Below, in pieces: positions 8,849 to 17,590 of a DNA stretch of 64,000 nucleotides. How positions within the stretch are numbered: the first letter of the stretch is position 1; each line of letters begins with the position of its first letter. The translations under genes and the position numbers were made by a program. The notes below the pieces were generated by a model, which ran no database searches, was not told where the DNA came from, and saw nothing but the letters and a program-made list of their open reading frames with translations. Location: positions 2,044,501-2,108,500 of the forward strand of contig NZ_PGEN01000001.1 of NCBI RefSeq assembly GCF_002797435.1, written 5' to 3'. Source of the stretch: Sphingomonas koreensis (lineage in GTDB: Bacteria > Pseudomonadota > Alphaproteobacteria > Sphingomonadales > Sphingomonadaceae).

Positions 8849-8953
8849 GTCACCCCGGCCTTGTGCCGGGGCCCACTCAGCCTCCGGGACTGAACTGGAG
8901 CCGCCTTCGCACCCCTCGCCTCCCGGTGGACCCCGGCACAAGGCCGGGGTGAC
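8849..8953. repeat. Family B paired REP-like inverted repeat, copy 1
   Basis: Two near-identical inverted arms (gtcaccccggccttgtgccg on the left, its reverse complement ending at 8953) flank a 48-bp variable middle. Each arm is itself a small hairpin (ccccggc-cttgt-gccgggg). The element fills the convergent gap between the sirtuin gene and era. Other copies are at 13870 and 27565, with a half copy at 41097. Confidence 0.85.
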
Positions 8954-8995
8954 GGTTGACGATCAGGCCCGGCGAAACCCGAAACTCGAACTGCC

Positions 8996-9898
8996 CTAAT
9001 CGACCCAGTCCAGCCCGATATCGCGATACAGAGTGCGGTCGTCCTCCCAGCCCGGCCGCACCTTGACGTGCAGGTACAGGTGGACCTTCACCCCCATCAG
9101 CTTGGCCAGCTCGGCCCGGGCCCGGGCGCCGATCTCCTTGATGCGGGCACCGCCCTTGCCCAGCACGATCGCGCGCTGCGTCTCGCGCGCGACCAGGATC
9201 TGCTGGTGGATCTCGACCGACCCGTCCTCGCGCTCCTTATACTGTTCGGTCTCGACCGCGCTGGCATAGGGCAGCTCGGCATGGAGCTGGAGATAGAGCT
9301 GCTCGCGCGTGATCTCGGCCGCGAGCATGCGGTCGGTCGCGTCGGACACCTGGTCCTCGGGGAAGTGCCACGGGCCCTCGGGCAGTTTCGCGGCGAGCGC
9401 GGCCTTGAGTTCCGGAATGCCGTCGCCGGTCGCCGCCGACACGAAATAGGTGTCGTCAAACGCGCCGAGGTCATTGAGCGTCGCGGCATGGCCGAGCAGG
9501 CGCGGCTTGTCGGCGATATCGACCTTGTTGAGGATCAGCAGCTTGCGTTCGCGCCGGTCCTTGAGACTCTCGGCCAGCCCGCGCACCTTCGGCCCGACCC
9601 CGCCCTTGCCGTCGACCACCAGCGCGATCAGGTCGGCATCCTTCGCGCCTTCCCACGCCGCCGAAACCATCGCGCGGTCGAGCCGCCGTGCCGGATCGAA
9701 GATGCCCGGCGTGTCGACCAGCAGCAGCTGCGCGTCGCCCTCGATCGCGATGCCCATCAGCCGCGTGCGCGTCGTCTGCGCCTTGGGGCTGACGATCGCC
9801 ACCTTCTGCCCGACCAGCGCGTTCACCAGCGTCGACTTGCCGGCATTGGGCGCGCCGACCACGGCGATCAGGCCGCAACGTTGTTGTTCGATGTTCAT
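8996..9898 (-). CDS. era: GTPase Era
   Basis: A 300-residue ribosome-assembly GTPase. G1 GAPNAGKS is at 15-22, G3 D-T-P-G at 62-65, G4 N-K-V-D at 124-127, and the C-terminal KH RNA-binding domain has V-L-G-K-G-G-A-R-I-K-E-I-G near 245-257. Era binds the 3' end of 16S rRNA and couples 30S maturation to the cell cycle. It follows rnc and lepB on the same strand, but with the plus-strand SnoaL-like gene in between, so the usual lepB-rnc-era operon is interrupted here. Confidence 0.97.
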   Translation of the reverse strand: MNIEQQRCGLIAVVGAPNAGKSTLVNALVGQKVAIVSPKAQTTRTRLMGIAIEGDAQLLLVDTPGIFDPARRLDRAMVSAAWEGAKDADLIALVVDGKGGVGPKVRGLAESLKDRRERKLLILNKVDIADKPRLLGHAATLNDLGAFDDTYFVSAATGDGIPELKAALAAKLPEGPWHFPEDQVSDATDRMLAAEITREQLYLQLHAELPYASAVETEQYKEREDGSVEIHQQILVARETQRAIVLGKGGARIKEIGARARAELAKLMGVKVHLYLHVKVRPGWEDDRTLYRDIGLDWVD

Positions 9899-9991
9899 CG
9901 CCAGCCTCTACCGGCGCGCAACCTTGGCCGCAACTTCCGGAACGCCAGCCGCCACGCCTGCCGCTACCACCCGATCGCGAAAGGGAGAGGC

Positions 9992-10426
9992 ATGGACAAC
10001 ACCAGCATCGTCAAGGCGGCATGGGACGCCTTCGGATCGCGCGACGCGGCGCGCATCGCCGCCTGTTTCGCGCCCGATGCCGAATGGATCGCCCCACCGG
10101 GCAACGCCACGGCGATCGCACTCGACGGGCCACACCATCTGCGCGGCGCGGATCGGATCGCCCACTTCATCGCCCATGAGTTCAGCCAGCTGTTCGTCGC
10201 CGATGTCGCGATCGACTTCCGCACCATGGCCGCGGCGGGCGATCTGGTCCTGGTCGAGGAGCGGATGCGCGCCACCCTGGTCAACGGACGAAGCTACGAC
10301 CTCGCCTACTGCTTCGTCTTCGTGGTGGCGGACGGCCGCATTGCGCAGGTCCGCGAATATATGGATACGCGAAGCGGCTGGGCGCAGATGTTCGGCGACG
10401 AACCCGGACGGAAGCTGGTGGCCTAG
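9992..10426 (+). CDS. SnoaL/NTF2-like domain protein inserted between rnc and era
   Basis: A 144-residue NTF2-fold protein. The start ATG at 9992 follows a good AGGGAGAGG site and begins MDNTSIVKAAWDAFGSRDA; a longer open frame upstream only overlaps era in antisense. Family marks are W-x-A-F-G-S-R-D-A, A-C-F-A-P-D-A-E-W, and a cone-lining stretch ending Y-C-F-V-F-V-V-A-D-G-R-I-A-Q-V-R-E-Y-M-D-T. The family includes ketosteroid-isomerase-like enzymes and non-catalytic binders; the ligand is unknown. It lies on the opposite strand inside an otherwise conserved minus-strand lepB-rnc-era cluster and overlaps the rnc 3' end by 4 bases. Confidence 0.85.
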   Translation: MDNTSIVKAAWDAFGSRDAARIAACFAPDAEWIAPPGNATAIALDGPHHLRGADRIAHFIAHEFSQLFVADVAIDFRTMAAAGDLVLVEERMRATLVNGRSYDLAYCFVFVVADGRIAQVREYMDTRSGWAQMFGDEPGRKLVA

Positions 10427-11088
10427 CTCACCGCCGCCAGCAACGCCGCCGCAGCGGCGGTCTCGGCTTCCTGTTTCGAGCTGCCCTCGCCCTCGGCCTC
10501 GGCGAGCTTGCCGATCTTTGCCAGCACCTTGAAGCGCGGCGCATGACCCGGCCCCGATCGCTCGACCAGCGCATATTCGGGCGGACGGCGGTTGTTCGCC
10601 GCCGCCCATTCCTGCAGCGCCGATTTGGGATGCTTGGGCGCGGAGGCCTGTGCGTCGATCCGGCTGTCCCACAGCCGTCGCACCAGCGCCCTGGCCGGCT
10701 CGAACCCGTGCGCGCGGAAATGCGCGCCGATCAGCGCCTCCATCACATCGCCCAGCACATTGTCGCTCGACGCCGCGCCGTCGTCACGCGCCTGCTTGCC
10801 GAGGCGCAGATGCGCGGGCACGCCGATCTCGCGCGCCACCTCGGCGCAGACCTGCCCGGTCACCAGCGAGTTGAAGCGCCGCGACAATTTGCCCTCGGGC
10901 TCGTCGGGGAAGCGCTCGTACAGCCATTCGGCGATCGTCAGCCCCAGCACCCGGTCGCCCAGGAACTCCAGCCGCTCGTAATTGGCCGCGCCCTGGCTGC
11001 CATGGGTCAGCGCGCGCTCATATCCCGCCAGATGGTCAGCAGGGTTGCCCAGCACCCGCGCCAGCCAGTCGGCCAGCGTCTCGCTCAA
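10423..11088 (-). CDS. rnc: Ribonuclease III
   Basis: A 221-residue double-strand-specific endoribonuclease that processes rRNA precursors. The RNase III signature E-R-L-E-F-L-G-D-R-V-L-G-L is at 38-50 and catalytic acidic residues recur in G-D-V-M-E-A-L-I-G-A (113-122). A dsRNA-binding domain occupies about 150-221. The likely start is a TTG at 11088 that overlaps the lepB TGA, since no in-frame ATG gives the family N-terminus S-E-T-L-A-D-W; the longer frame from 11886 runs antisense-free but out of frame through lepB. The overlap implies translational coupling to lepB. Confidence 0.94.
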   Translation of the reverse strand: MSETLADWLARVLGNPADHLAGYERALTHGSQGAANYERLEFLGDRVLGLTIAEWLYERFPDEPEGKLSRRFNSLVTGQVCAEVAREIGVPAHLRLGKQARDDGAASSDNVLGDVMEALIGAHFRAHGFEPARALVRRLWDSRIDAQASAPKHPKSALQEWAAANNRRPPEYALVERSGPGHAPRFKVLAKIGKLAEAEGEGSSKQEAETAAAAALLAAVS

Positions 11089-11951
11089 AAGCCTTCCCCG
11101 ATGCGGTCGAACCGCGCCGCGCTGAACCACGTCCAGGGCAGCAGCCACTGCGCACCGCCATCGGTGGACCAGAAGCTCACCACCGCCTTGCCCTGCAGAT
11201 TCTCCATCGGGACGAAGCGGATGCCCTGGCCCTCGGGCGGCTGCGGGAAGCGGCTGTCGGCCGAATCGTCGCGATTGTCGCCCATCAGGAAGACGTGGCC
11301 GGCAGGCACGGTGAACAGCTCGGTATCGTCGGCGTCGGGGCGATAGCCTTCGTCGAGCACCTCGTAATTCTTGCCGCCGGGGAGCGTCTCGCGGAAGCGC
11401 GGGATGCGGCAAACCTGCGTGCCGTTCGGTCCCGGCTCGACGAACATCGGGTTGCAGCCGCCGCCCGTGCCCGGCCCCTCGACCGGGAAATTGGGGGTGA
11501 TCGGGATCACGAAATCGCCGATCCGCTGCTTGGGAATCGCCTGTCCGTTCAGGATCAGCTGGCCGTTGCGCATCTGCACCGTGTCGCCGGGCAGGCCGAT
11601 CACGCGCTTGATCCAGTCGGTATCGTTGCTCGGCGGTGCCTTGAACACCACCACGTCGCCGCGCGCCGGATCCTCGGCGAAGATGCGGCCCGGGATCAGC
11701 GGAAGGCTCCACGGCAGCGAATGTTTGGAATAGCCGTAATTCCATTTGGTGATGAACAGATAGTCGCCCACCAGCAGCCGCGGCAGCATCGATCCCGACG
11801 GGATGCTGAACGGCGCGAAGATGAAGCTGCGCACCACGAACACCAGGATCGCGAGCTTGACGAGGAAGCTCAGCGTGTCGCGCCATTCGGAGCGCGGCTT
11901 GGGGGTGTGGGCAGGCTTGGTGCCGGAATCGGCGGGCGCGATATCGTCCAT
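11085..11951 (-). CDS. lepB: Signal peptidase I
   Basis: A 288-residue inner-membrane serine protease that removes signal peptides. One N-terminal membrane helix (about 27-47) is followed by the catalytic serine in S-I-P-S-G-S-M-L-P (S54), the general-base lysine in D-W-I-K-R-V-I-G-L-P-G-D (K115), and the C-terminal box G-D-N-R-D-D-S-A-D-S-R. The ATG at 11951 is preferred over 12329, which would extend antisense through pgi. Its stop overlaps the TTG start of rnc. The divergent neighbour is pgi, 115 bp away. Confidence 0.96.
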   Translation of the reverse strand: MDDIAPADSGTKPAHTPKPRSEWRDTLSFLVKLAILVFVVRSFIFAPFSIPSGSMLPRLLVGDYLFITKWNYGYSKHSLPWSLPLIPGRIFAEDPARGDVVVFKAPPSNDTDWIKRVIGLPGDTVQMRNGQLILNGQAIPKQRIGDFVIPITPNFPVEGPGTGGGCNPMFVEPGPNGTQVCRIPRFRETLPGGKNYEVLDEGYRPDADDTELFTVPAGHVFLMGDNRDDSADSRFPQPPEGQGIRFVPMENLQGKAVVSFWSTDGGAQWLLPWTWFSAARFDRIGEGF

Positions 11952-12066
11952 ATTCGCTGCTCTGCGCGGGCCATGTGGCAGCGTCAAGGCGGTGGAACGC
12001 GTCGTCGCATCTGGTGGTGCCCGGAATGGCACGCTACATGCGCCGCGATTCAACGGGAGACAGGTG

Positions 12067-13560
12067 ATGGCGACAGCGGACTGGACGGCAATCGAGGCGC
12101 TTCCCCGCATTCCGCTCAAGCAGCTCTTCGCCGACGATGCGAGCCGTCTGGCGCTGCTTACCACCGATGTCGCAGGCATCCATTTCGATTTCTCCAAGAC
12201 CCATCTCGACGCCGCCGCGCTTGACGCCTTCATCGCGCTCGCCAAGGCGTCCGACCTGGCTGGCAAGCGCGAGGCGCTGTTCGCCGGTGAGCAGGTCAAC
12301 GTCACCGAGGGTCGCGCGGCCGAACACACCGCCGAGCGCGGCGAGGGCTCCGACGACAGCGTCGCGCGCGCCGCCGCCTATCACGCCCGCATGCGCGGCC
12401 TGATCGACGCGATCGAGGCCGAGGCGCTCGGCCCGATCCGCCACATCCTGCACATCGGCATCGGCGGATCGGCGCTGGGGCCCGAGCTGCTGATCGACGC
12501 GCTCGGCCGTGAAGGCGGGCGCTACGACGTCGCCATCGTCTCCAACGTCGACGGCTGCGCGCTCGAGGAGGCGATCGCCGATTTCGATCCGCACGCCACG
12601 CTGATCGCGGTCGCGTCCAAGACCTTCACCACCACCGAAACCCTGCTCAACGCCGAAAGCGCGCTCGACTGGATGCGCGAACATGGCGTCGAGGACCCCT
12701 ATGGCCATGTCATCGCGCTCACCGCCGCGCCCGACAAGGCGATCGAATGGGGCGTCGACGAGACCCGCGTCCTGCCCTTCGCCGAATCGGTCGGCGGCCG
12801 TTACTCGCTCTGGTCGTCGATCGGCTTCCCCGCCGCGCTCGCGCTCGGCTGGGACGCGTTCGAGGCGCTGCTCGAGGGCGCGGCCGAGATGGACCGCCAT
12901 TTCCGCCTGACCGATCTCAAGAGCAACGCCCCGGTCCTCGCCGCCTTCGCCGACCTCTATTACACCCAGAACCGCCATTGCGAGACGCGCGGCGTGTTCG
13001 CCTATGACGAGCGGCTGCGCCTGCTCCCGCCCTATCTCCAGCAGCTCGAGATGGAATCGAACGGCAAGGGCGTCACCGCCGACGGCCAGCCGGTCGGCCG
13101 CCCGACCGCGCCGATCACCTGGGGCGGCGTCGGTACCGACGCGCAGCATGCGGTGTTCCAGCTGCTCCATCAGGGCACCCACCTCGTCCCGCTCGAATTC
13201 GTCGCGGTGATCGAGCCGGGCGACGACCTCGCCGAGGATCACCACCGCCAGCTGCTGATCAACGCCTTCGCTCAGGGCGCGGCGCTGATGGCCGGGCGCG
13301 CCAACGCCGATCCCGCGCGCGCCTATCCCGGCGACCGCCCCTCAACCACCATCCTGCTCGACGAGCTCGACCCGCGCACGCTGGGCGCGCTGATCGCCTT
13401 CTACGAACAGCGCACCTTCGTCAGCGCCGCGCTGCTCGGCATCAACCCGTTCGACCAGTTCGGGGTCGAGCTGGGCAAGGAAATGGCCAAGGCGGCGGAA
13501 GCAGGCGGCCAGGATTTCGACCCCTCCACCGACGACCTGATCCGGCGCGCGTTCGGATGA
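12067..13560 (+). CDS. pgi: Glucose-6-phosphate isomerase
   Basis: A 497-residue cytoplasmic enzyme interconverting glucose-6-phosphate and fructose-6-phosphate. Characteristic stretches are H-I-G-I-G-G-S-A-L-G-P, A-S-K-T-F-T-T-T-E-T, the substrate loop G-G-R-Y-S-L-W-S-S-I-G, Q-L-E-M-E-S-N-G-K and the C-terminal N-P-F-D-Q-F-G-V-E-L-G-K. The start ATG at 12067 lies after gggagacaggtg and gives MATADWTAIE; the frame opens earlier, but that part overlaps the lepB promoter region. Length is slightly below the 550-residue E. coli form, as is common in alphaproteobacteria. ATGA overlap with the next gene suggests co-translation. Confidence 0.96.
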   Translation: MATADWTAIEALPRIPLKQLFADDASRLALLTTDVAGIHFDFSKTHLDAAALDAFIALAKASDLAGKREALFAGEQVNVTEGRAAEHTAERGEGSDDSVARAAAYHARMRGLIDAIEAEALGPIRHILHIGIGGSALGPELLIDALGREGGRYDVAIVSNVDGCALEEAIADFDPHATLIAVASKTFTTTETLLNAESALDWMREHGVEDPYGHVIALTAAPDKAIEWGVDETRVLPFAESVGGRYSLWSSIGFPAALALGWDAFEALLEGAAEMDRHFRLTDLKSNAPVLAAFADLYYTQNRHCETRGVFAYDERLRLLPPYLQQLEMESNGKGVTADGQPVGRPTAPITWGGVGTDAQHAVFQLLHQGTHLVPLEFVAVIEPGDDLAEDHHRQLLINAFAQGAALMAGRANADPARAYPGDRPSTTILLDELDPRTLGALIAFYEQRTFVSAALLGINPFDQFGVELGKEMAKAAEAGGQDFDPSTDDLIRRAFG

Positions 13561-13856
13561 GCGACGACGAATACGTCTATGACGAGGCGAGCGGGGAATG
13601 GGTGCCCGCCTCGCAGCTCGCCGCTGCACCGTCCGACGATGTGGTCGAAGTCCGCGATTCAGTCGGCAACCTGCTCGCCGACGGCGATCAGGTGACGCTG
13701 ATCAAGGATTTGACGGTGAAGGGCGCCGGCCAGACGCTCAAGCGCGGCACCCTGATCAAGTCGATCCGCCTCACCGGCGATGCCCAAGAGATCGACTGCA
13801 AGTTCGACGGCATCAAGGGCCTCGTTCTCCGCGCCGAATTCGTCCGCAAACGCTAA
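13557..13856 (+). CDS. PhnA/YjdM-like alkylphosphonate utilization protein
   Basis: A 99-residue acidic protein. The conserved C-terminal PhnA domain (about residues 30-99) is evident from V-R-D-S-V-G-N-L-L-A-D-G-D-Q-V-T-L-I-K-D-L, V-K-G-A, L-K-R-G-T-L-I-K-S-I-R-L and I-D-C-K-F-D-G-I-K-G-L-V-L-R. The N-terminal zinc ribbon found in many YjdM proteins is missing; a Y-x-Y-D-E-A-S-G-E-W-V-P stretch replaces it. Despite the name, these proteins are not phosphonoacetate hydrolases and their role is unclear. Its ATG overlaps the pgi stop by four bases. Confidence 0.85.
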   Translation: MSDDEYVYDEASGEWVPASQLAAAPSDDVVEVRDSVGNLLADGDQVTLIKDLTVKGAGQTLKRGTLIKSIRLTGDAQEIDCKFDGIKGLVLRAEFVRKR

Positions 13857-13869
13857 CCCCACCCCCATC

Positions 13870-13975
13870 GTCACCCCGGCCTTGTGCCGGGGTCCACCGC
13901 GAGGCGAGGCGCGAAGCAATAGGCTCAAGCGCCGGAAGCGCGGCACAGTGGACCCCGGAACAAGTCCGGGGTGAC
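13870..13975. repeat. Family B paired REP-like inverted repeat, copy 2
   Basis: The left arm opens gtcaccccggccttgtgccg and the right arm closes accccggaacaagtccgggg then tgac, around a variable 50-bp centre. It lies in the convergent gap between the PhnA-like gene and the small secreted protein gene. The right arm differs from copy 1 by two bases. Confidence 0.85.
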
Positions 13976-13998
13976 GAGAATATTGCGAGCGCGCGGTG

Positions 13999-14319
13999 CT
14001 ATTTGCATTCGCGGGCGACAATGGCGCGCCGGTTGGTCAGGCCTTCGATTTGGGTCAGCAGGTACCTCGTCCCTCCGCCTGATGTGATCGGGACACCCGC
14101 CTGTTTGCTATGCCTCAGACTTTTCACTTGCGACCGCAATTCGGTCTGCCGCTCGTCGATCAAGCGAAGTTGAAGTCTGCAATCCTTGGCGTCGCGCGCC
14201 CTGATCAACGTCCGAACGAACTCGCCCTCCGCCTGCAATTGCTCCTTCGTTTGGGCATATGAATTGGTTGAGACGATGGAGAGGAAGGCGGTGCCGAGAA
14301 GGATTGCTTGTGCCTTCAC
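13999..14319 (-). CDS. Small secreted protein of unknown function
   Basis: About 106 residues. I prefer the GTG at 14319 because it yields a compact signal peptide (M-K-A-Q-A-I-L-L-G-T-A-F-L-S then S-Y-A-Q) and has GGAG nine bases upstream; a GTG at 14334 would add five residues. The mature part is charged and helical, with many Q, E and R residues and two cysteines (D-C-R-L-Q and the final E-C-K). I recognise no family. Codon use is less GC-biased than in the neighbours, hinting at an accessory gene. The C-x-C-free small helical fold does not suggest a function. Confidence 0.55.
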   Translation of the reverse strand: MKAQAILLGTAFLSIVSTNSYAQTKEQLQAEGEFVRTLIRARDAKDCRLQLRLIDERQTELRSQVKSLRHSKQAGVPITSGGGTRYLLTQIEGLTNRRAIVARECK

Positions 14320-14487
14320 TTCAAACTGCTCCACGCGAGACGCTCAGACCGACAGTGACTGACAGCCTTCCATCATCTCCACAAGCAACTGCGCGAAGGT
14401 AGCCGAACTGCGGGAACCCACCCCCTCCGTTGGCAATCCCACCCCAGCCCCCTATCTCCCGCTCCGACGACCCAACAGGAGCACCCC

Positions 14488-15834
14488 ATGGCCGATTACG
14501 ACTACGACCTCTTCGTCATCGGTGCGGGCTCGGGCGGCGTGCGCGCCAGCCGCGTCGCCGCTGCGCACGGCGCGAAGGTCGCGATCGCCGAGGAATATCG
14601 CGTCGGCGGCACCTGCGTCATCCGCGGCTGCGTGCCCAAGAAGCTGCTCGTCTATGGCGCGCATTTCGCCGAGGATCTGAAGGACGCGCGCCGCTTCGGC
14701 TGGAACGTGCCCGATTGCGATTTCGACTGGGCGGTGCTGCGCGACAATGTCCTCGCCGAGGTCGACCGGTTGAACGGCGCCTACACCCACACGCTCGACA
14801 ATCACGGGGTCGAGATCGTCCATGAGCGCGCCACCGTCTCCGGCCCGCATGAGGTAACCCTCGCCAGCGGCAAGACGATCACCGCGGGCAAGATCCTGAT
14901 CGCGGTCGGCGCGCGTCCCGCCGTTCCCAACTGCCCGGGCAGCGAGCATGGCATCACCTCGAACGAGGTGTTCCACCTCGACGCGCTGCCCAAGCGCGTG
15001 CTGATCGCCGGCGCCGGCTATATCGCCAACGAATTCGCCGGCATCTTCAACGAGTTCGGTTCCAAGGTCACGCTGATCAACCGCTCCGACGTGATCCTGC
15101 GCGGCTATGACGAGCAGATCCGCGACCGCCTGCTCCAGATCAGCATGACCAAGGGCATCGACTTCCGCTTCCACGCCGAATTCCGCGGGATCGAGAAGCA
15201 GGCCGATGGCAGCCTCAAGGTCAGCATGACCAATCACGAGCCGCTCGAGGTCGATCTCGTCCTCTTCGCCACCGGTCGCGTCCCCAATACCGAGGGGCTG
15301 GGGCTGGCCGAGGCCGGGGTCGAGCTCGATGCCAAGGGCGCGATCGTCGTCGGCGCGGACAACCGGTCGTCGGTCGATTCGATCTATGCGGTGGGCGACG
15401 TCACCAACCGCGTCCAGCTCACGCCCGTGGCGATCCGCGAGGGACAGGCGTTCGCCGACACCGTGTTCGGCAACAAGCCGACCATTGTCGATTACAGCTG
15501 CATCCCCGCCGCCGTGTTCAGCCACCCGCCGATCGCCGGCGTCGGGCTGACCGAGGGGCAGGCCAAGCAGAAATACGGCTCGGTCCGCGTCTACACCTCG
15601 GATTTCCGCGCGATGAAGAATGTGCTCGCCAACCGCAACGAGCGCGCGCTGTACAAGATGGTATGCGAGGCGGATTCGGGGAAAGTGCTCGGCCTCCACA
15701 TGATCGGCCCCGATGCGCCGGAAATCCTCCAGGCCGCCGCCATCGCCGTGAAGGCCGGGCTGACCAAGGCGGACTTCGACCAGACCGTCGCACTCCACCC
15801 GTCGATGGCCGAAGAGCTGGTGCTGATGAAATAG
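14488..15834 (+). CDS. gor: Glutathione-disulfide reductase
   Basis: A 448-residue FAD flavoenzyme reducing GSSG with NADPH. FAD-binding G-A-G-S-G-G is at 12-17 and the redox-active disulfide is in G-G-T-C-V-I-R-G-C-V-P-K-K (C43 and C48). The NAD(P)-binding segment I-A-G-A-G-Y-I-A-N-E-F-A-G follows near residue 172; the FAD motif Y-A-V-G-D-V-T-N-R and the C-terminal H-P-S-M-A-E-E dimer-interface histidine/glutamate pair are present. R-V-P-N in the interdomain region is typical. It is followed 11 bp later by a cupin gene. Confidence is high for glutathione rather than trypanothione or dihydrolipoamide specificity, from the C-V-I-R-G-C-V-P-K-K form. Confidence 0.95.
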   Translation: MADYDYDLFVIGAGSGGVRASRVAAAHGAKVAIAEEYRVGGTCVIRGCVPKKLLVYGAHFAEDLKDARRFGWNVPDCDFDWAVLRDNVLAEVDRLNGAYTHTLDNHGVEIVHERATVSGPHEVTLASGKTITAGKILIAVGARPAVPNCPGSEHGITSNEVFHLDALPKRVLIAGAGYIANEFAGIFNEFGSKVTLINRSDVILRGYDEQIRDRLLQISMTKGIDFRFHAEFRGIEKQADGSLKVSMTNHEPLEVDLVLFATGRVPNTEGLGLAEAGVELDAKGAIVVGADNRSSVDSIYAVGDVTNRVQLTPVAIREGQAFADTVFGNKPTIVDYSCIPAAVFSHPPIAGVGLTEGQAKQKYGSVRVYTSDFRAMKNVLANRNERALYKMVCEADSGKVLGLHMIGPDAPEILQAAAIAVKAGLTKADFDQTVALHPSMAEELVLMK

Positions 15835-15845
15835 GGAGCCGTTCG

Positions 15846-16184
15846 ATGCCGCATGCCCAACCCATCGACCTGCGCGCGGAGGCGAGCGGCGGCGCGTACG
15901 ACAATCACCCCGTCGCGGCGGTCAACGACCATGTCGTGCGCATCAGCACGATGACCGAGCCCTTCTACTGGCACCTCCATCCGGATTCGGACGAGAGCTT
16001 CCTGGTGCTGGAGGGCAGGTTGCGGATCGAGTTCGCCGATCACGCGGTCGAACTCGATCCGGGCCAGCTCTATACCGTGCCCAGGGGCGTCGCACATCGC
16101 ACTGCCCCGGCCGGCGAACGCAGCGTCAACCTGACCTTCGAGCATCGCGACGCCGCGACAATACGCGTCGAGGCGCCCGCCTAG
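15846..16184 (+). CDS. Small cupin-domain protein
   Basis: A 112-residue single-domain cupin. Motif 1 is W-H-L-H-P-D-S-D-E-S-F-L-V-L-E-G, with two histidines and a glutamate as metal ligands; motif 2 is G-Q-L-Y-T-V-P-R-G-V-A-H-R-T. A mononuclear metal site is therefore likely. The ATG at 15846 (MPHAQPIDLR) is 11 bp after gor, suggesting one transcript. It meets the DAACS symporter gene tail to tail, with only 3 bp between stops. Substrate unknown. Confidence 0.85.
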   Translation: MPHAQPIDLRAEASGGAYDNHPVAAVNDHVVRISTMTEPFYWHLHPDSDESFLVLEGRLRIEFADHAVELDPGQLYTVPRGVAHRTAPAGERSVNLTFEHRDAATIRVEAPA

Positions 16185-16187
16185 CGC

Positions 16188-17519
16188 CTACTCCCGCAGC
16201 AGCCGGTCGGTCTCGTCTTCCAGCTCACCCTCGCCGCCGGTGCGCAGACTCACCACGCGGGTCGCGCTCACGTCCATCGCGACGTTGCCCAAAGTCCGGA
16301 ACAGGTCGGGGATGGTCTCGACCGCGACCAGCAGCCCCAGCATCGGCAGCGGCACGCCCATCGCCGTCGCGATCGGCGCGATCGAGCTGACGAAGCTGAT
16401 CGTGCCGGGCAGGCCCACCGCGCCCATCGTCGTGATCGCCGCGACCACCCAGCCCGCGGCGAGCTGGCTTGGCCCGAGCTCGATGCCGAGCAGGTGTGCG
16501 ACATAGATCGCCACCGCGAAGTTCATCGCCGGGCCGGTCCAGCGGAAGATCGCGACCGCGATCGGCAGCGCCACGCCCGAATGCGCCGCGGGCACGCCCA
16601 GGGTCTCGGTCGCCTTGAGCATCGCGGGCAGGCTGGCGAGCGAAGACTGGGTCGAGAACGCCACCGCCTGCGACGGCGCCACCGCGCGGATGTAGCGCAT
16701 CGGCGAGACGCGCCCCGCGATGATCCCGAACGGCGCGGCGAGCAGCCACATGACCAGCCCGACGCCGCACAGGATCGCGACATAGTGGAGCAGCGCACCG
16801 AACGCCGCCGTCCCGGCCCGCGCCCCGACCATATAGGCAAGCGCGGCGACGCCGATCGGCCCCAGCCACAGCACCCAGTTGATCACGACCAGCATGGTGT
16901 TGCCCAGCGCCTCGAAGAAGCGGGTCAGCGTCTCGCGCTGCTCTCTGGGCAGCCGCGTCAGCGCAAAGGCGAAGACGGTGGTGAACAGGATCAGCGGCAG
17001 GAACGCGTCATTGGCCGCCGACGTCACCGGGTTGGACGGCACCATCGCGACGATGAAGTCGACGAACGGCGGCACCGTGCCGATCTCGGGCGTCTTCTCG
17101 GCCAGCGCGCCCTGCAATGCCTGCGCCGAGCTCGACGCCAGCGGGAACAGGTCGAGATAGAAGACCGTCAACGCCCCGCCGATCGCCGAGGAGAACCACA
17201 GCAGCACGATGAAGGTGATGAACGCACGCCCCGCCAGCCGGCCCGCGCGCGCCTTCTCCGCCGTGGCGGAAATGCCGGTGATCAGCAGCGACACCACCAG
17301 CGGGATGATCGTCATCTGCAACGCGTGCAGCCAGATCGTCCCCACCGGCGCAATCCAGTCGGCGGCGACCAGCGCGCCTTGGGGCGCAGTCGCCGCGGCA
17401 CCGACCCCGATCACCAGCGCGGCGACCAGCGCGATCAGGATGCGGACGGGTTGCGCGCGGTTCGACGGCCCCAGCACGATGCCGACCAGTGCGGCGAGAG
17501 TTCGGAAGATCAGCGACAT
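16188..17519 (-). CDS. Dicarboxylate/amino acid:cation symporter (DAACS family)
   Basis: A 443-residue membrane transporter of the GltP/DctA fold. Eight helices and two re-entrant hairpins are suggested by hydrophobic blocks. Hallmarks: the serine-rich [12 protein letters not shown] hairpin near residue 290, the P-I-A-V-A-I-F-R helix, N-F-A-V-A-I-Y-V-A, and [11 protein letters not shown] in the second hairpin. The family imports glutamate, aspartate or C4-dicarboxylates with Na+ or H+; specificity cannot be read here. Divergent from glmM with a 71-bp gap. Confidence 0.9.
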   Translation of the reverse strand: MSLIFRTLAALVGIVLGPSNRAQPVRILIALVAALVIGVGAAATAPQGALVAADWIAPVGTIWLHALQMTIIPLVVSLLITGISATAEKARAGRLAGRAFITFIVLLWFSSAIGGALTVFYLDLFPLASSSAQALQGALAEKTPEIGTVPPFVDFIVAMVPSNPVTSAANDAFLPLILFTTVFAFALTRLPREQRETLTRFFEALGNTMLVVINWVLWLGPIGVAALAYMVGARAGTAAFGALLHYVAILCGVGLVMWLLAAPFGIIAGRVSPMRYIRAVAPSQAVAFSTQSSLASLPAMLKATETLGVPAAHSGVALPIAVAIFRWTGPAMNFAVAIYVAHLLGIELGPSQLAAGWVVAAITTMGAVGLPGTISFVSSIAPIATAMGVPLPMLGLLVAVETIPDLFRTLGNVAMDVSATRVVSLRTGGEGELEDETDRLLRE

Positions 17520-17590
17520 ACTCGCCCTTGAGAAAAAGCGGCGCTATGACCGCCTGCCAGAAAGGCGGCAACGTCGCAAAGCAGGCGGAT

